From positions 1 to 64,000 of the forward strand of contig JAKITI010000001.1 of the NCBI GenBank assembly GCA_021648145.1: a stretch of DNA of 64,000 bases, in the 5' to 3' direction. Both the position numbers and the translations under genes were made by a program. Of this stretch, positions 48,536-56,986 are shown piece after piece. Under the pieces are notes generated by a model, which made no database searches, was not told the DNA's origin, and saw nothing but the letters and a program-made list of their open reading frames with translations. The stretch is from Gammaproteobacteria bacterium. GTDB taxonomy: Bacteria; Pseudomonadota; Gammaproteobacteria; JAADGQ01. The stretch's first letter is position 1; each line of letters starts with the position of its first letter.

Positions 48536-48564
48536 TTGACTCGTTTGCAGTGCCTCAGTATTAT
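48536..48564 (+). promoter_or_regulatory. tRNA-Asn promoter
   Basis: TTGACT (48536-48541), a spacer of exactly 17 nt and TATTAT (48559-48564) form a strong sigma-70 promoter, ending 26 nt before the tRNA. The sequence after the -10 (ACGCAC) is GC-rich, as in stringently controlled stable-RNA promoters. Confidence 0.8.
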
Positions 48565-48590
48565 ACGCACTCTTTCGCAAAAAGCATTAT

Positions 48591-48666
48591 TCCCCAGTAG
48601 CTCAGTTGGTAGAGCAGGTGACTGTTAATCACCTTGTCCGTGGTTCGAGTCCGCGCTGGGGAGCCA
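48591..48666 (+). tRNA. tRNA-Asn (anticodon GTT)
   Basis: A 76-nt cloverleaf with the CCA encoded. The acceptor arms TCCCCAG and CTGGGGA pair. The D arm has GCTCAGTTGGTAGAGC. The anticodon stem GGTGA/TCACC holds the loop CTGTTAA with anticodon GTT. The T arm is CGTGG-TTCGAGT-CCGCG (one G-T pair), followed by GCCA. Confidence 0.98.
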
Positions 48667-48685
48667 CTTTTCTCAGTTCGGCCTT

Positions 48686-49246
48686 ATGGCAAAATCAAAA
48701 AATTCCAGCGACCCGAATTCGGATCTATTTCATAAAGAGATGGCTGGTGTGAAGCGTCTTGATTACGAAAAGAAAGCTTCGGTCTTTATCTCCTCTTCTA
48801 GAAACTCAGGTTTTCATCCTCAAAAACTCAATTCAAAAGAAATTTCCGATACAATTTCTGATATTTTCGAATCTGAAAGTATTGAGGTTGGCGATGAGTT
48901 GTTCTTTTTCCGCCCAGGTGTACAACGTCGTTTGATGCGAAAATTAAAGCGCGGCCAGTTGGATGTGGGTGCTGAGCTGGACTTGCATGGAATGACAGCG
49001 CAAGAAGCAAAACAATCATTACTTGAACTATTGTATGAGTGTAAACAGCGGCATATTCGTTGTATCAGAGTTGTGCATGGCAAAGGGAAAAGCAGTAACA
49101 ATCGGTATCCTGTTCTTAAAAACAAAATCAATCATTGGCTGCCTCAGATGGATGATGTGCTGGCATTCAGTTCAGCGCGACCAGAAGATGGCGGAGTGGG
49201 TGCCGTTTATGTATTACTTAAGTCAGCTCCTAATGACCTTTCCTAA
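48686..49246 (+). CDS. Smr-domain protein
   Basis: A 186-residue protein with a C-terminal Smr (small MutS-related) domain, about residues 92-175. The marks are ELDLHGMTAQEAKQSLLELL at the start of the domain and VVHGKGKSSNNRYPVLKNKI in its centre, where the conserved HGKG is present. Stand-alone Smr proteins are DNA or RNA endonucleases; SmrB acts on mRNA at collided ribosomes in E. coli, whereas the SmrA/YdaL group is less clear. The N-terminal region is polar. It faces darP, and the two overlap by 4 nt at their 3' ends. Confidence 0.88.
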   Translation: MAKSKNSSDPNSDLFHKEMAGVKRLDYEKKASVFISSSRNSGFHPQKLNSKEISDTISDIFESESIEVGDELFFFRPGVQRRLMRKLKRGQLDVGAELDLHGMTAQEAKQSLLELLYECKQRHIRCIRVVHGKGKSSNNRYPVLKNKINHWLPQMDDVLAFSSARPEDGGVGAVYVLLKSAPNDLS

Positions 49247-49722
49247 AGCACTTCATCTCGTAAATATTTAAATAGTTTACGAGCGGCTGCGGGTGGTTTT
49301 TCCTGCTGCTGCTCTTTTATTGCATTGCGTGTGAGTTGGCGAATATATTGCCTATCACTGTCTGGGTAAGTTTCAAGCAACTCACTGAGTGCTTCGTTTC
49401 CTTCATTGATTAAACGATCCCTCCATCGTTCCAGTTTATGAAGCTGGGCTTTATCTCCAGCTTCACGTTTTTGCATGGTATCAATGAGCTTTTTTATGGG
49501 CTCTGGGTCGATATGCCTCATTAATTTTCCAATGTATTGCAAGTGACGTTTTTGAGCCCCCCTTTGACGAATACTCTGCATTTCAATAATTGCATCATTC
49601 AGTGTGTCTGGCAAATTGAACCGAACCAACTCCTCCTTGTTGAATTCTGTGAGTATTCTTCCGAGTGCGTGAAGCTGGTCGGCTTCACGCTTGAGCTGAG
49701 TTTTGCTTTTAGGTTCAATCAT
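49243..49722 (-). CDS. darP: Ribosome biogenesis factor DarP (YjgA, DUF615)
   Basis: A 159-residue helical, highly charged protein of the DUF615/YjgA family, renamed DarP for its role in late 50S subunit maturation in E. coli. Recognisable parts are KTQLKREADQLHALGRILTEF, ELVRFNLPDTLNDAIIEMQSIRQRGAQKRHLQYIGKLMRHID read in pieces, and the C-terminal RKLFKYLRDEVL. The length is normal for the family. It diverges from the chemosensory operon at a 98-bp gap that holds the sigma-28-like promoter of that operon. Confidence 0.92.
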   Translation of the reverse strand: MIEPKSKTQLKREADQLHALGRILTEFNKEELVRFNLPDTLNDAIIEMQSIRQRGAQKRHLQYIGKLMRHIDPEPIKKLIDTMQKREAGDKAQLHKLERWRDRLINEGNEALSELLETYPDSDRQYIRQLTRNAIKEQQQEKPPAAARKLFKYLRDEVL

Positions 49723-49745
49723 GGGTGCGTTATTAAAATATGTTT

Positions 49746-49772
49746 TTAAGTTCAGGTGATGATAGCCGATAA
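49746..49772 (+). promoter_or_regulatory. Sigma-28 (FliA)-type promoter for the chemosensory operon
   Basis: TTAAGTTC (49746-49753), 11 nt and GCCGATAA (49765-49772) match the flagellar consensus TAAAGTTT-N11-GCCGATAA at 6 of 8 and 8 of 8 positions with exact spacing. It lies 48 nt before the first gene's GTG. No better sigma-70 promoter is apparent in the gap. Confidence 0.75.
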
Positions 49773-49820
49773 CGGTTGCATGGAATAGCTTTGGTCATGA
49801 TTAATCAAAGAGGAAATGTT

Positions 49821-50138
49821 GTGTCAAGGAAAGGCAAGAAAAAAGATCAAAACAAATCATCAGAAGAGATACTGTCGTGTGGTGCTTCTTTAACAATCGC
49901 AGGTGTTGAATCACTCTATCAGCAATTACAAATATTGATAGAGGGGGAGGCAGCCGTTGTGATTGAAGCACATGAGGTTGAGTCAGTTGATACTGCAGCA
50001 CTTCAGTTGCTTGGAGCATTTATACACGAAGCGGGTTCTCATGAAATTACAGTGCGATGGCAAGAGCCCAGTGCCGTATTGCTCAATTCAGCACGTCGCC
50101 TGGACATGGATCATTTGTTAATGCTTGAAGCAGTATAA
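49821..50138 (+). CDS. STAS-domain protein at the head of the chemosensory operon
   Basis: A 105-residue STAS (anti-sigma antagonist-like) protein after a short lysine-rich tail. The domain includes LSCGASLTIAGVESLYQQL, VVIEAHEVESVDTAALQLLGAFI and RWQEPSAVLLNSARRLDM. The potential phospho-acceptor is the Thr of VDTAAL. The GTG at 49821 is chosen because AGAGGA (49809-49814) lies 6 nt upstream; an ATG at 49797 is in frame but lacks a ribosome site. STAS proteins of this type accompany several chemosensory clusters. Whether it controls a sigma factor, an anti-sigma factor or the receptor array is unknown. Confidence 0.85.
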   Translation: MSRKGKKKDQNKSSEEILSCGASLTIAGVESLYQQLQILIEGEAAVVIEAHEVESVDTAALQLLGAFIHEAGSHEITVRWQEPSAVLLNSARRLDMDHLLMLEAV

Positions 50139-50176
50139 CTATTTAACCAGAATTTTTGTAAAGGAGTGATCAAAAG

Positions 50177-50539
50177 ATGGCAACAATACTCGCAGTAGAT
50201 GATTCCGCATCAATGCGGCAGATGGTGAGCTTTACACTGAAAAGTGCAGGCTACAATGTCGTAGAGGCAGTGGATGGTGTGGATGCGCTTGCAAAAGCTA
50301 AAACTATGAAAGCGAATATTGTGATCACTGATGTCAATATGCCAAACATGGATGGCATTGCACTGATTGCAGAGTTAAGAAAATTGCCTGATTACAAATT
50401 TATACCGATATTGATGTTAACGACGGAATCAGGAACATCTAAAAAACAAGAAGGAAAATCTGCCGGAGCAACGGGATGGATTGTAAAACCATTCAATCCA
50501 GATCAACTTTTATCAACGGTTAAGCGGGTAGCTGGCTAA
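50177..50539 (+). CDS. cheY: CheY-family single-domain response regulator
   Basis: A 120-residue receiver-only protein with the acidic pair in LAVDDSAS (Asp8, Asp9), phospho-acceptor Asp52 in VITDVNMPNMDG, switch Thr in MLTTESG and the conserved lysine in WIVKPFNP. It is the likely phosphorylation target of the adjacent CheA, with which it overlaps by one base (TAATG). This SMRQMVSFTLKSAGYNVVEA type is found in many chemosensory operons. Whether it binds the flagellar switch cannot be told. Confidence 0.94.
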   Translation: MATILAVDDSASMRQMVSFTLKSAGYNVVEAVDGVDALAKAKTMKANIVITDVNMPNMDGIALIAELRKLPDYKFIPILMLTTESGTSKKQEGKSAGATGWIVKPFNPDQLLSTVKRVAG

Positions 50540-52578
50540 TGTCTATTGATCTCGAACAGTTTCATCAAACTTTCTTTGAGGAGAGCTTTGAAGGGTTGGA
50601 TGAGATGGAAAAAGAGCTGCTTGATCTTGATATGGGGAGTGCTGACTCTGAAAGCATCAACACCATTTTCAGAGCTGCACACTCTATAAAAGGTGGCAGT
50701 GCAACGTTTGGTTTTACTGATGTCGCAGAATTTACTCATCGAATGGAAACACTGCTTGATGAGATGCGTGATGGCCGCCGTGAAGTGACTCAGGAGGCGG
50801 TTAATTTACTGTTGAGTTCTGTCGATTGTTTACGTGATTTGTTAGGAGCACAGCGAGAACACAACGAGCCTGATAAAGAAAATGTGATCACGCTACAACA
50901 ACAGCTTGATGACATGCTAAAAGTTGGCTCAACACCTCCCGCTGAAAGTTCTCATGCTGCAGCCTCTGAAACAAGAAAAAAAGAGGTTGAGGAGATAAAA
51001 GAGACTGAGTGGCTGATTCAATTTCATCCGCACCCTCACATGCTCAGAACAGGTAATGAGCCGCTCCGCATGTTTAATGAGTTAGCACTTTTAGGTGATT
51101 TAATCGTCAAGGCTGACCATTCAAAATTACCCGCATTTTGTGATATCGCTTTTGATGAATGTTATCTCTCTTGGGAACTGACTCTAAAAGGGAGTGTTAA
51201 GCATGAGCAAATTACTGAAATATTTGAATGGGTTGATGATGATTGTGATTTAAGTATTGAGCCTGTTTCAGAGGTAGAGCAGCACAGCCAAAAGCCAGTT
51301 AAAGGCAACGGTGAAACAGAAAAAGTACCTCAGACAGAAAATAAACCAGTTGAGCAAAAGGGTAAAACAGAGCGCCGAAAATCATCGTTAAGTGAAGCCA
51401 GCTCAATACGAGTGGGTATTGATAAGGTTGATGAGTTGGTGAACCTTGTGGGCGAACTGGTCATTACTCAATCAATGCTTAGTCAGACAAATGAGGATGA
51501 TTCAGGAAATCAGGATAAATTACGCGATGGTTTGGCGCAATTAGAACGTAACACACGTGAGCTTCAAGAGAGTGTGATGCGTATTCGAATGCTTCCCATC
51601 AGCTTTGCTTTTAACCGCTTTCCACGAATGGTTCATGATTTGACTCAGAAACTGGGTAAAAAAGTAGAGTTAAAAATGTCTGGCGAGCAAACCGAGCTAG
51701 ATAAAACAGTGATGGAAAAAATTGGTGACCCTTTAGTTCACCTTGTGCGTAACTCGCTTGATCATGGTATCGAAATACCTGAAATTCGCTTGAAAAATGG
51801 TAAGCCAGAGATTGGAGTGTTACACCTTAATGCCTATCATCAGGGTGGTAGTATCGTTATTGAAATTAGTGATGATGGCGCAGGGCTAAATGCTGCGCGA
51901 ATTTCATCCAAAGCGAAGAGCCAAGGGTTAATTGATGAAAATGAAGTACTGACAAAAGAAAAAATACATGAGCTAATTTTTAATCCAGGATTCTCAACGG
52001 CGGAAACATTAAGTGATGTCTCCGGTCGAGGTGTTGGAATGGATGTTGTAAAGAGAAATATCAAGGGTTTAGGTGGGTCTATTGATGTTGATTCTGAAGA
52101 AGGAAAAGGATCAACTTTTACGATACGTTTGCCATTAACGTTAGCGATACTGGATGGGCAACTTATTCGTGTGGGTAATGAAACCTATATTATTCCTCTG
52201 ATATCAATTGAAGAGACTTTCCAAGTGAGTTATGAACTCATAAATACTATTGCGAATGGTACAGAGCTTTACCGGTTGCGTGATGAATACATTCCGATTG
52301 TTCGTTTGCATGATATTTTCAACCTTCAGCCAGAACATACTGAGTTGACTGATGGCTTATTGGCTGTTGTTGAAAGTGATGGTTGCAAGGTTGGGTTGTT
52401 TATTGATGACCTTCTAGGGCAACAGCAAGTTGTTATTAAGGGTCTGGAAACAAATTTTCGACGTGTTGACGGCGTTTCAGGGGCGACCATTCTTGGTGAT
52501 GGTACTGTGTCACTGATATTGGATGTAGGCGGCTTGATCGAATTTGCAAGAAAGCGCCAAACAAAAGCGGTTGCATAA
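50539..52578 (+). CDS. cheA: Chemotaxis histidine kinase CheA
   Basis: A 679-residue kinase. The P1 phosphotransfer domain has the phosphorylated His48 in FRAAHSIKGGSATFGF. An acidic linker (about 130-150) leads to a domain at about 153-240 (WLIQFHPHPHMLRTGNEPLRMF...EIFEWVDDDCDLSIEPV) in the place of P2. After a charged linker come P3 dimerisation (IRVGIDKVDELVNLVGELVITQSML), P4 ATPase (HLVRNSLDHGIE, DDGAGLN, GRGVGMDVVK, GKGSTFTIRLPLTLAI) and the P5 CheW-like receptor-coupling domain. All catalytic boxes are intact. It is co-transcribed with cheY and cheW. Confidence 0.97.
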   Translation: MSIDLEQFHQTFFEESFEGLDEMEKELLDLDMGSADSESINTIFRAAHSIKGGSATFGFTDVAEFTHRMETLLDEMRDGRREVTQEAVNLLLSSVDCLRDLLGAQREHNEPDKENVITLQQQLDDMLKVGSTPPAESSHAAASETRKKEVEEIKETEWLIQFHPHPHMLRTGNEPLRMFNELALLGDLIVKADHSKLPAFCDIAFDECYLSWELTLKGSVKHEQITEIFEWVDDDCDLSIEPVSEVEQHSQKPVKGNGETEKVPQTENKPVEQKGKTERRKSSLSEASSIRVGIDKVDELVNLVGELVITQSMLSQTNEDDSGNQDKLRDGLAQLERNTRELQESVMRIRMLPISFAFNRFPRMVHDLTQKLGKKVELKMSGEQTELDKTVMEKIGDPLVHLVRNSLDHGIEIPEIRLKNGKPEIGVLHLNAYHQGGSIVIEISDDGAGLNAARISSKAKSQGLIDENEVLTKEKIHELIFNPGFSTAETLSDVSGRGVGMDVVKRNIKGLGGSIDVDSEEGKGSTFTIRLPLTLAILDGQLIRVGNETYIIPLISIEETFQVSYELINTIANGTELYRLRDEYIPIVRLHDIFNLQPEHTELTDGLLAVVESDGCKVGLFIDDLLGQQQVVIKGLETNFRRVDGVSGATILGDGTVSLILDVGGLIEFARKRQTKAVA

Positions 52579-52608
52579 AATATTTGAGATGCGACAAGGA
52601 GTGGGTGA

Positions 52609-53130
52609 ATGAGTACAGCAGCAGAAACATTGGAAGTTGGAGTTGATCATATTATTAATAATGAAGATACCAGTCAATATTTGACATTCATTTTGGGCGG
52701 AGAGGAATACGGTATTGATATTCTACGTGTTCAGGAGATAAAAGGCTGGGATTTAGTAACAACCATCCCCAATACACCTGAATATATAAAAGGCGTGATT
52801 AATCTGCGTGGAACCATTGTTCCCATCATTGATTTACGCGAAAAATTTGCATTAGGAAATAAAAAATATGGTCCAACGACCGTTGTCATTGTACTTAAAG
52901 TTGAAAGTGAAGGATGTGATCGTATTGTTGGAGTTGTCGTGGATGCGGTTTCGGATGTCTATAGCATCAGGGGAAGTGACCTGAAACCTGCACCTGATTT
53001 TGGTGGCACGATCAGTACTGAGTTCTTACGTGGCTTGGCGACGGTTGAGGATAAGATGGTCATCTTGCTGAATATTGATGAGCTTCTCAATGTGGGTGTA
53101 TTGAATGCCATTGATACTGAGGTCAATTGA
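52609..53130 (+). CDS. cheW: Chemotaxis coupling protein CheW
   Basis: A 173-residue adaptor linking CheA to the receptor. The CheW fold is clear: YLTFILGGEEYGIDILRVQEIKGW, TTIPNTPEYIKGVINLRGTIVPIIDLREKF, VVDAVSDVYSI and FLRGLATVEDKMVILLNIDELL. It has a short N-terminal extension of about 25 residues. It has GGAG 9 nt upstream and is followed after 3 nt by the ParA-like gene, so the two are tightly coupled. Confidence 0.96.
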   Translation: MSTAAETLEVGVDHIINNEDTSQYLTFILGGEEYGIDILRVQEIKGWDLVTTIPNTPEYIKGVINLRGTIVPIIDLREKFALGNKKYGPTTVVIVLKVESEGCDRIVGVVVDAVSDVYSIRGSDLKPAPDFGGTISTEFLRGLATVEDKMVILLNIDELLNVGVLNAIDTEVN

Positions 53131-53133
53131 TTC

Positions 53134-53889
53134 ATGAAGCTTATTGCTGTGATGAATCAAAAAGGGGGCGTGGGCAAAACAACGACATCACTCAATTTGG
53201 GTCATGCCTTGAGTTTAATGGGTCATAAAGTGACGCTTTTAGATCTTGATCCCCAGGCTCATTTAAGCGCAAGTTTTGGTTTGGATTATAGTCAATATAG
53301 TGGAATGGATGAGCTCATGATGGGTGGCATGTCACTCTCTGCTGTACAGATTAAAATGCGTGAAAATCTCTACCTAGTTCCTGCCGGAAAACGCTTAGGT
53401 GAATTAGAGACGATGACTGAAGGGGGTGCTGCTCGAGGCGGATTACTTCGTGATGCATTAAAAAATTCATTTTTTGATGATGAAATAGTCTTGATTGACT
53501 GCCCACCATCGGCAGGGCTATTGGGAATGAATGTATTGTTTGCGACACAGTCTCTGTTGATTCCAGTTTCGAGTGACTATCTTGGTCTGCACGCTCTAGG
53601 GCGCTTTATGAGTATTCTTCAACATATTGAAAAGACATTAAAACATAAGTTCCATCATTGGCTTTTGGTGACACGCTTTCATGCACGGCGACGCTTGGCA
53701 AAAGAGGTGCGTGAAAAATTGTATACCTATTTTCCTGGTCATGTTTTAACAACGGAAGTTCGTGAAACCGTTGCACTTGCAGAAAGCCCTAGTTTTGGAA
53801 AAACAATATTTGAGTACAGGAAAAAAAGTCACGGAGCGGAAGACTATTATGCTGTGGCTAATGAGTTATATCAAAAAATGAGCGCTTGA
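53134..53889 (+). CDS. ParA/MinD-like ATPase of the chemosensory operon
   Basis: A 251-residue ATPase of the ParA/Soj/MinD class with the deviant Walker A KGGVGKTT, including the signature Lys10 and Lys15. It also has the A' motif LLDLDPQAH and Walker B IVLIDCPPSAGL. No N-terminal helix-turn-helix and no parB partner are present, so it is not a chromosome or plasmid partition gene. Its place between cheW and a soluble receptor suggests that it positions the chemosensory cluster on the nucleoid or at the pole, as PpfA does in Rhodobacter sphaeroides and ParC in Vibrio. The mcp gene follows after 10 nt. Confidence 0.92.
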   Translation: MKLIAVMNQKGGVGKTTTSLNLGHALSLMGHKVTLLDLDPQAHLSASFGLDYSQYSGMDELMMGGMSLSAVQIKMRENLYLVPAGKRLGELETMTEGGAARGGLLRDALKNSFFDDEIVLIDCPPSAGLLGMNVLFATQSLLIPVSSDYLGLHALGRFMSILQHIEKTLKHKFHHWLLVTRFHARRRLAKEVREKLYTYFPGHVLTTEVRETVALAESPSFGKTIFEYRKKSHGAEDYYAVANELYQKMSA

Positions 53890-53899
53890 GTATAAAAAA

Positions 53900-56119
53900 A
53901 TGGCCGATAAAAAACAGTCAAAACTAGGCTTTGATCCACTGGCATGGATGAAAGAAGAATCTGAAGATCATACGGATGACCAAAAGAGTCTTAATGAGTC
54001 ACAACCCGATAAAAAATCTAAAAATAAAAAACCCCAAAATAAACAGCCTGGAAAAGTAAAAAAGATTAAAGAAGAGAAGTCTCAACAAGGAGTTGATCCA
54101 CTGCTGAGTAATGAAAAAACATTAAACCCAACGGACAATCAAGGCAAGGAGAAGCGTAAAATGGTGAGCGTCAGTCAATCCAAGGAAGGAAAAACACAAG
54201 AAAAGAGAATTAAAAGTGATGAGCAAACTATTTTAATGGCGATGCTCAATAACTCTAAAACAGCTTTTATGCGGGTGGATAGTCATCGAGTCATTACCTA
54301 TGCTAATAAAGCATCAATAAAAATTTTGAGTGAATATGAAGATGTATTGCAACAGCATTACCCTGACTTTAAAGCAGATTATATTGTAGGTTCATGCATT
54401 GATGGATTTCATAAAGATCCAGAGCGTGTTGCCCGTATTTTAGCGGACCCTCGAATGATGCCGCATGAGGCAGATATTAAGGTCGGCAATATTATATTTC
54501 ATCTCTCTGTGGATGCTTTGTACGATGATTCTGGTAATTTTGAAGGCAACTCGTTGCAATGGGAAAATGTAACTGAAAAGCGCCAGCATGAAAAGACAAT
54601 TCTGGATTATACCGGTAAAATTGAAGCCATAAGTAAGTCTCAGGCCGTGATTGAGTTTAATATGGACGGTACAATTTTGACGGCGAATGATAACTTTTTG
54701 AATACAGTTGGTTACACTCTGGATGAAATTAAAGGCAAGCATCATCGTCTGTTTGTTGATGAGGACCAGAAGAATAGTCAGGAATATAAGCAGTTTTGGG
54801 AAAAGTTGAATCGTGGTGAGTATGATGTGGGCGATTACAAGCGCATAGGGAACAATGGTAAAAAAATCTGGATTCAAGCGACATATAACCCAATTCTTGA
54901 TGAGAAAGGATCGCCTTATAAGGTTGTTAAGTATGCCACTGATATTACCAAGCAGATGGACGCTTTAAGTAATATTGAAAATTTGGTGGCCGATGCGGTT
55001 GCTGGACGTTTGAATAATCGTATTGATACAGCCCATTATGATGGGTTTATAGAAAAACTTTGCAGTGGTATTAATCAATTGATGGATACGGTTGTTGCAC
55101 CTGTCAATGAAGCGAATCGAGTGATGCAGGCTTTATCATCGGGTGATCTGACACAGACAGTGGATGGCAGCTTTGAAGGTGACTTTGATAAATTAGGGGT
55201 TGCAATTAATGGTTCAGTTGAAACCTTGCAAGGCATGGTCATGCAAATTCGAGAAGCTGCGGATACGATTAATACCGCTGCCTCAGAAATTTCACACGGC
55301 AATATTGATTTAAGCCAACGCACAGAAGAGCAAGCCTCTTCACTGCAACAGACCGCATCAAGCATGGAAGAGTTGACCAGCACGGTTAAACAAAATGCCA
55401 GCAATGCCCGTCAGGCGAATCAGTTAGCCAGTGGTGCGCGTGATCAAGCAGAAAAAGGTGGTAGTGTTGTTACGAAAGCCGTAGAAGCGATGTTTGAGAT
55501 TAATAGTAGCAGCAAAAAAATTGCTGATATTATTGGTGTGATTGATGAAATTGCTTTTCAGACCAACCTGCTGGCACTGAATGCCGCAGTTGAAGCGGCG
55601 CGCGCAGGTGAGCAAGGTCGTGGATTCGCTGTTGTTGCAACAGAGGTTCGTAACTTGGCGCAGCGCAGTGCCGGTGCAGCTAAAGAGATAAAATCACTGA
55701 TTAAAGACAGTGTCGAAAAAGTTGAAGGTGGTACACAGTTAGTTGATGAATCAGGGAAAACACTGGCACAGATTGTGAAGTCAGTAAAACAGGTCAGCGA
55801 TATTGTTGCTGAGATTGCCGCTGCGAGCCAAGAGCAATCTGCAGGTATTGAAGAAGTCAATAAAGCAATTACTCAAATGGATGAGGTCACGCAACAGAAT
55901 GCAGCACTTGTGGAGGAGGCTGCGGCGGCCAGTGAATCAATGGATGAGCAGTCACGTGAGTTAGTTAAAATTATGGACTTTTTTACTTTATCCTCAGAAA
56001 GTAACCATGAACCTCAAACACCTGTTCTTACACCGAGCCTGCATCAAAAAGCTGTACCATCCAATAAAAAAGTTGCAATTGCCGCTGATAGTAACGATGA
56101 CGAATGGGAAGAATTTTAA
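53900..56119 (+). CDS. Cytoplasmic methyl-accepting chemotaxis protein with two PAS domains
   Basis: A 739-residue receptor without signal peptide or membrane helix. Residues 1-110 are disordered, rich in Lys, Gln and Glu, with a small hydrophobic motif FDPLAWM near residue 12. Two PAS domains follow (about 113-230 and 245-355, the second with FNMDGTILTANDNFLNTVGYT), then a HAMP-like linker with VVAPVNEANRVMQALSSGDL and the signalling domain with the hairpin tip EIAFQTNLLALNAAVEAARAGEQGRGFAVV, read in parts. The protein ends in EWEEF, which fits the CheR/CheB docking pentapeptide (x-aromatic-x-x-aromatic), and cheR is the next gene. PAS domains suggest redox, light or ligand sensing inside the cell. 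The N-terminal tail may contact the adjacent ParA. Confidence 0.94.
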   Translation: MADKKQSKLGFDPLAWMKEESEDHTDDQKSLNESQPDKKSKNKKPQNKQPGKVKKIKEEKSQQGVDPLLSNEKTLNPTDNQGKEKRKMVSVSQSKEGKTQEKRIKSDEQTILMAMLNNSKTAFMRVDSHRVITYANKASIKILSEYEDVLQQHYPDFKADYIVGSCIDGFHKDPERVARILADPRMMPHEADIKVGNIIFHLSVDALYDDSGNFEGNSLQWENVTEKRQHEKTILDYTGKIEAISKSQAVIEFNMDGTILTANDNFLNTVGYTLDEIKGKHHRLFVDEDQKNSQEYKQFWEKLNRGEYDVGDYKRIGNNGKKIWIQATYNPILDEKGSPYKVVKYATDITKQMDALSNIENLVADAVAGRLNNRIDTAHYDGFIEKLCSGINQLMDTVVAPVNEANRVMQALSSGDLTQTVDGSFEGDFDKLGVAINGSVETLQGMVMQIREAADTINTAASEISHGNIDLSQRTEEQASSLQQTASSMEELTSTVKQNASNARQANQLASGARDQAEKGGSVVTKAVEAMFEINSSSKKIADIIGVIDEIAFQTNLLALNAAVEAARAGEQGRGFAVVATEVRNLAQRSAGAAKEIKSLIKDSVEKVEGGTQLVDESGKTLAQIVKSVKQVSDIVAEIAAASQEQSAGIEEVNKAITQMDEVTQQNAALVEEAAAASESMDEQSRELVKIMDFFTLSSESNHEPQTPVLTPSLHQKAVPSNKKVAIAADSNDDEWEEF

Positions 56120-56149
56120 AAAATAGAACCAAATTACGGAATCAGATGA

Positions 56150-56986
56150 ATGAGTAAAGACAGAGAATTTAACTTTACCACACGGGACTTTAATGATATC
56201 CGTGAACTGGTGAGTCACAATACTGGCATCGTACTTTCGGATGCAAAACAGGATATGGTGTATAGCCGTCTGGCCAAGCGGTTGCGCAAGTTGGGATTGA
56301 AAGACTTTAAGGATTATTGTGCGCTGATTAAATCTGAAAATAGTGAGGAAATTTCTCACTTTGTTAATGCTGTAACGACCAATCTCACTTCATTTTTCAG
56401 AGAAAATCACCACTTTGAATACCTTAAATCGACCCTGCTTCCTGAGCTGCTTTCAAATCAGGCAGGGCAAAAGCAGTTGCGCATCTGGTCATCGGGTTGC
56501 TCGACAGGTGAAGAGCCTTATTCAATTTCAATGGCGTTGAAAGAGGCACTGGTATCACACCCCGAATATGATGCAAAACTATTAGCGACGGATCTTGATA
56601 CTAATGTTCTGGACACCGCATGCCAAGGTATTTATAACGAAGACCGTGTTAACGGTATTTCCAAAGAACGCTTAAAGCGTTGGTTTTTGAAAGGCAAGGA
56701 GAGCAGTGTAGATAAAGTAAAAGTCTCTTCTGAACTTCAGGATATGATTACCTTTCGCCAGTTGAACTTGATGAATAAGTGGCCTATGCGTGGGTTATTT
56801 GACATCATTTTTTGTAGAAATGTGGTGATCTATTTCGATAAGCCGACTCAACGCCTTCTTTTTGATCGCTATGCAGATATTTTAGCACCTGGTGGTCATC
56901 TTTTTATCGGTCACTCAGAAACACTCTATAAAATTACAGATCGCTTTGAGCTGATTGGAAGTACAATTTATCGGAAGGTTCGTTAA
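56150..56986 (+). CDS. cheR: Chemoreceptor glutamate methyltransferase CheR
   Basis: A 278-residue SAM-dependent methyltransferase. The N-terminal helical domain (about 1-75) contains GIVLSDAKQDMVYSRLAKRLRKLG. The catalytic domain has NLTSFFRENHHFEYL, IWSSGCSTGEEPYSISM for SAM binding, LATDLDTNVLDTA and FDIIFCRNVVIYF. It methylates the receptor to adapt the signal and presumably docks to its EWEEF tail. It shares its last base with the cheD start codon (TAATG). Confidence 0.97.
   Translation: MSKDREFNFTTRDFNDIRELVSHNTGIVLSDAKQDMVYSRLAKRLRKLGLKDFKDYCALIKSENSEEISHFVNAVTTNLTSFFRENHHFEYLKSTLLPELLSNQAGQKQLRIWSSGCSTGEEPYSISMALKEALVSHPEYDAKLLATDLDTNVLDTACQGIYNEDRVNGISKERLKRWFLKGKESSVDKVKVSSELQDMITFRQLNLMNKWPMRGLFDIIFCRNVVIYFDKPTQRLLFDRYADILAPGGHLFIGHSETLYKITDRFELIGSTIYRKVR

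Noticed and set aside
53903-53910. GCCGATAA at the start of the chemoreceptor gene, like a sigma-28 -10
   Set aside because: It encodes the first codons of the protein (Ala-Asp-Lys) and has no -35 element at the right distance. Similar chance matches occur inside hsdM and hsdR.
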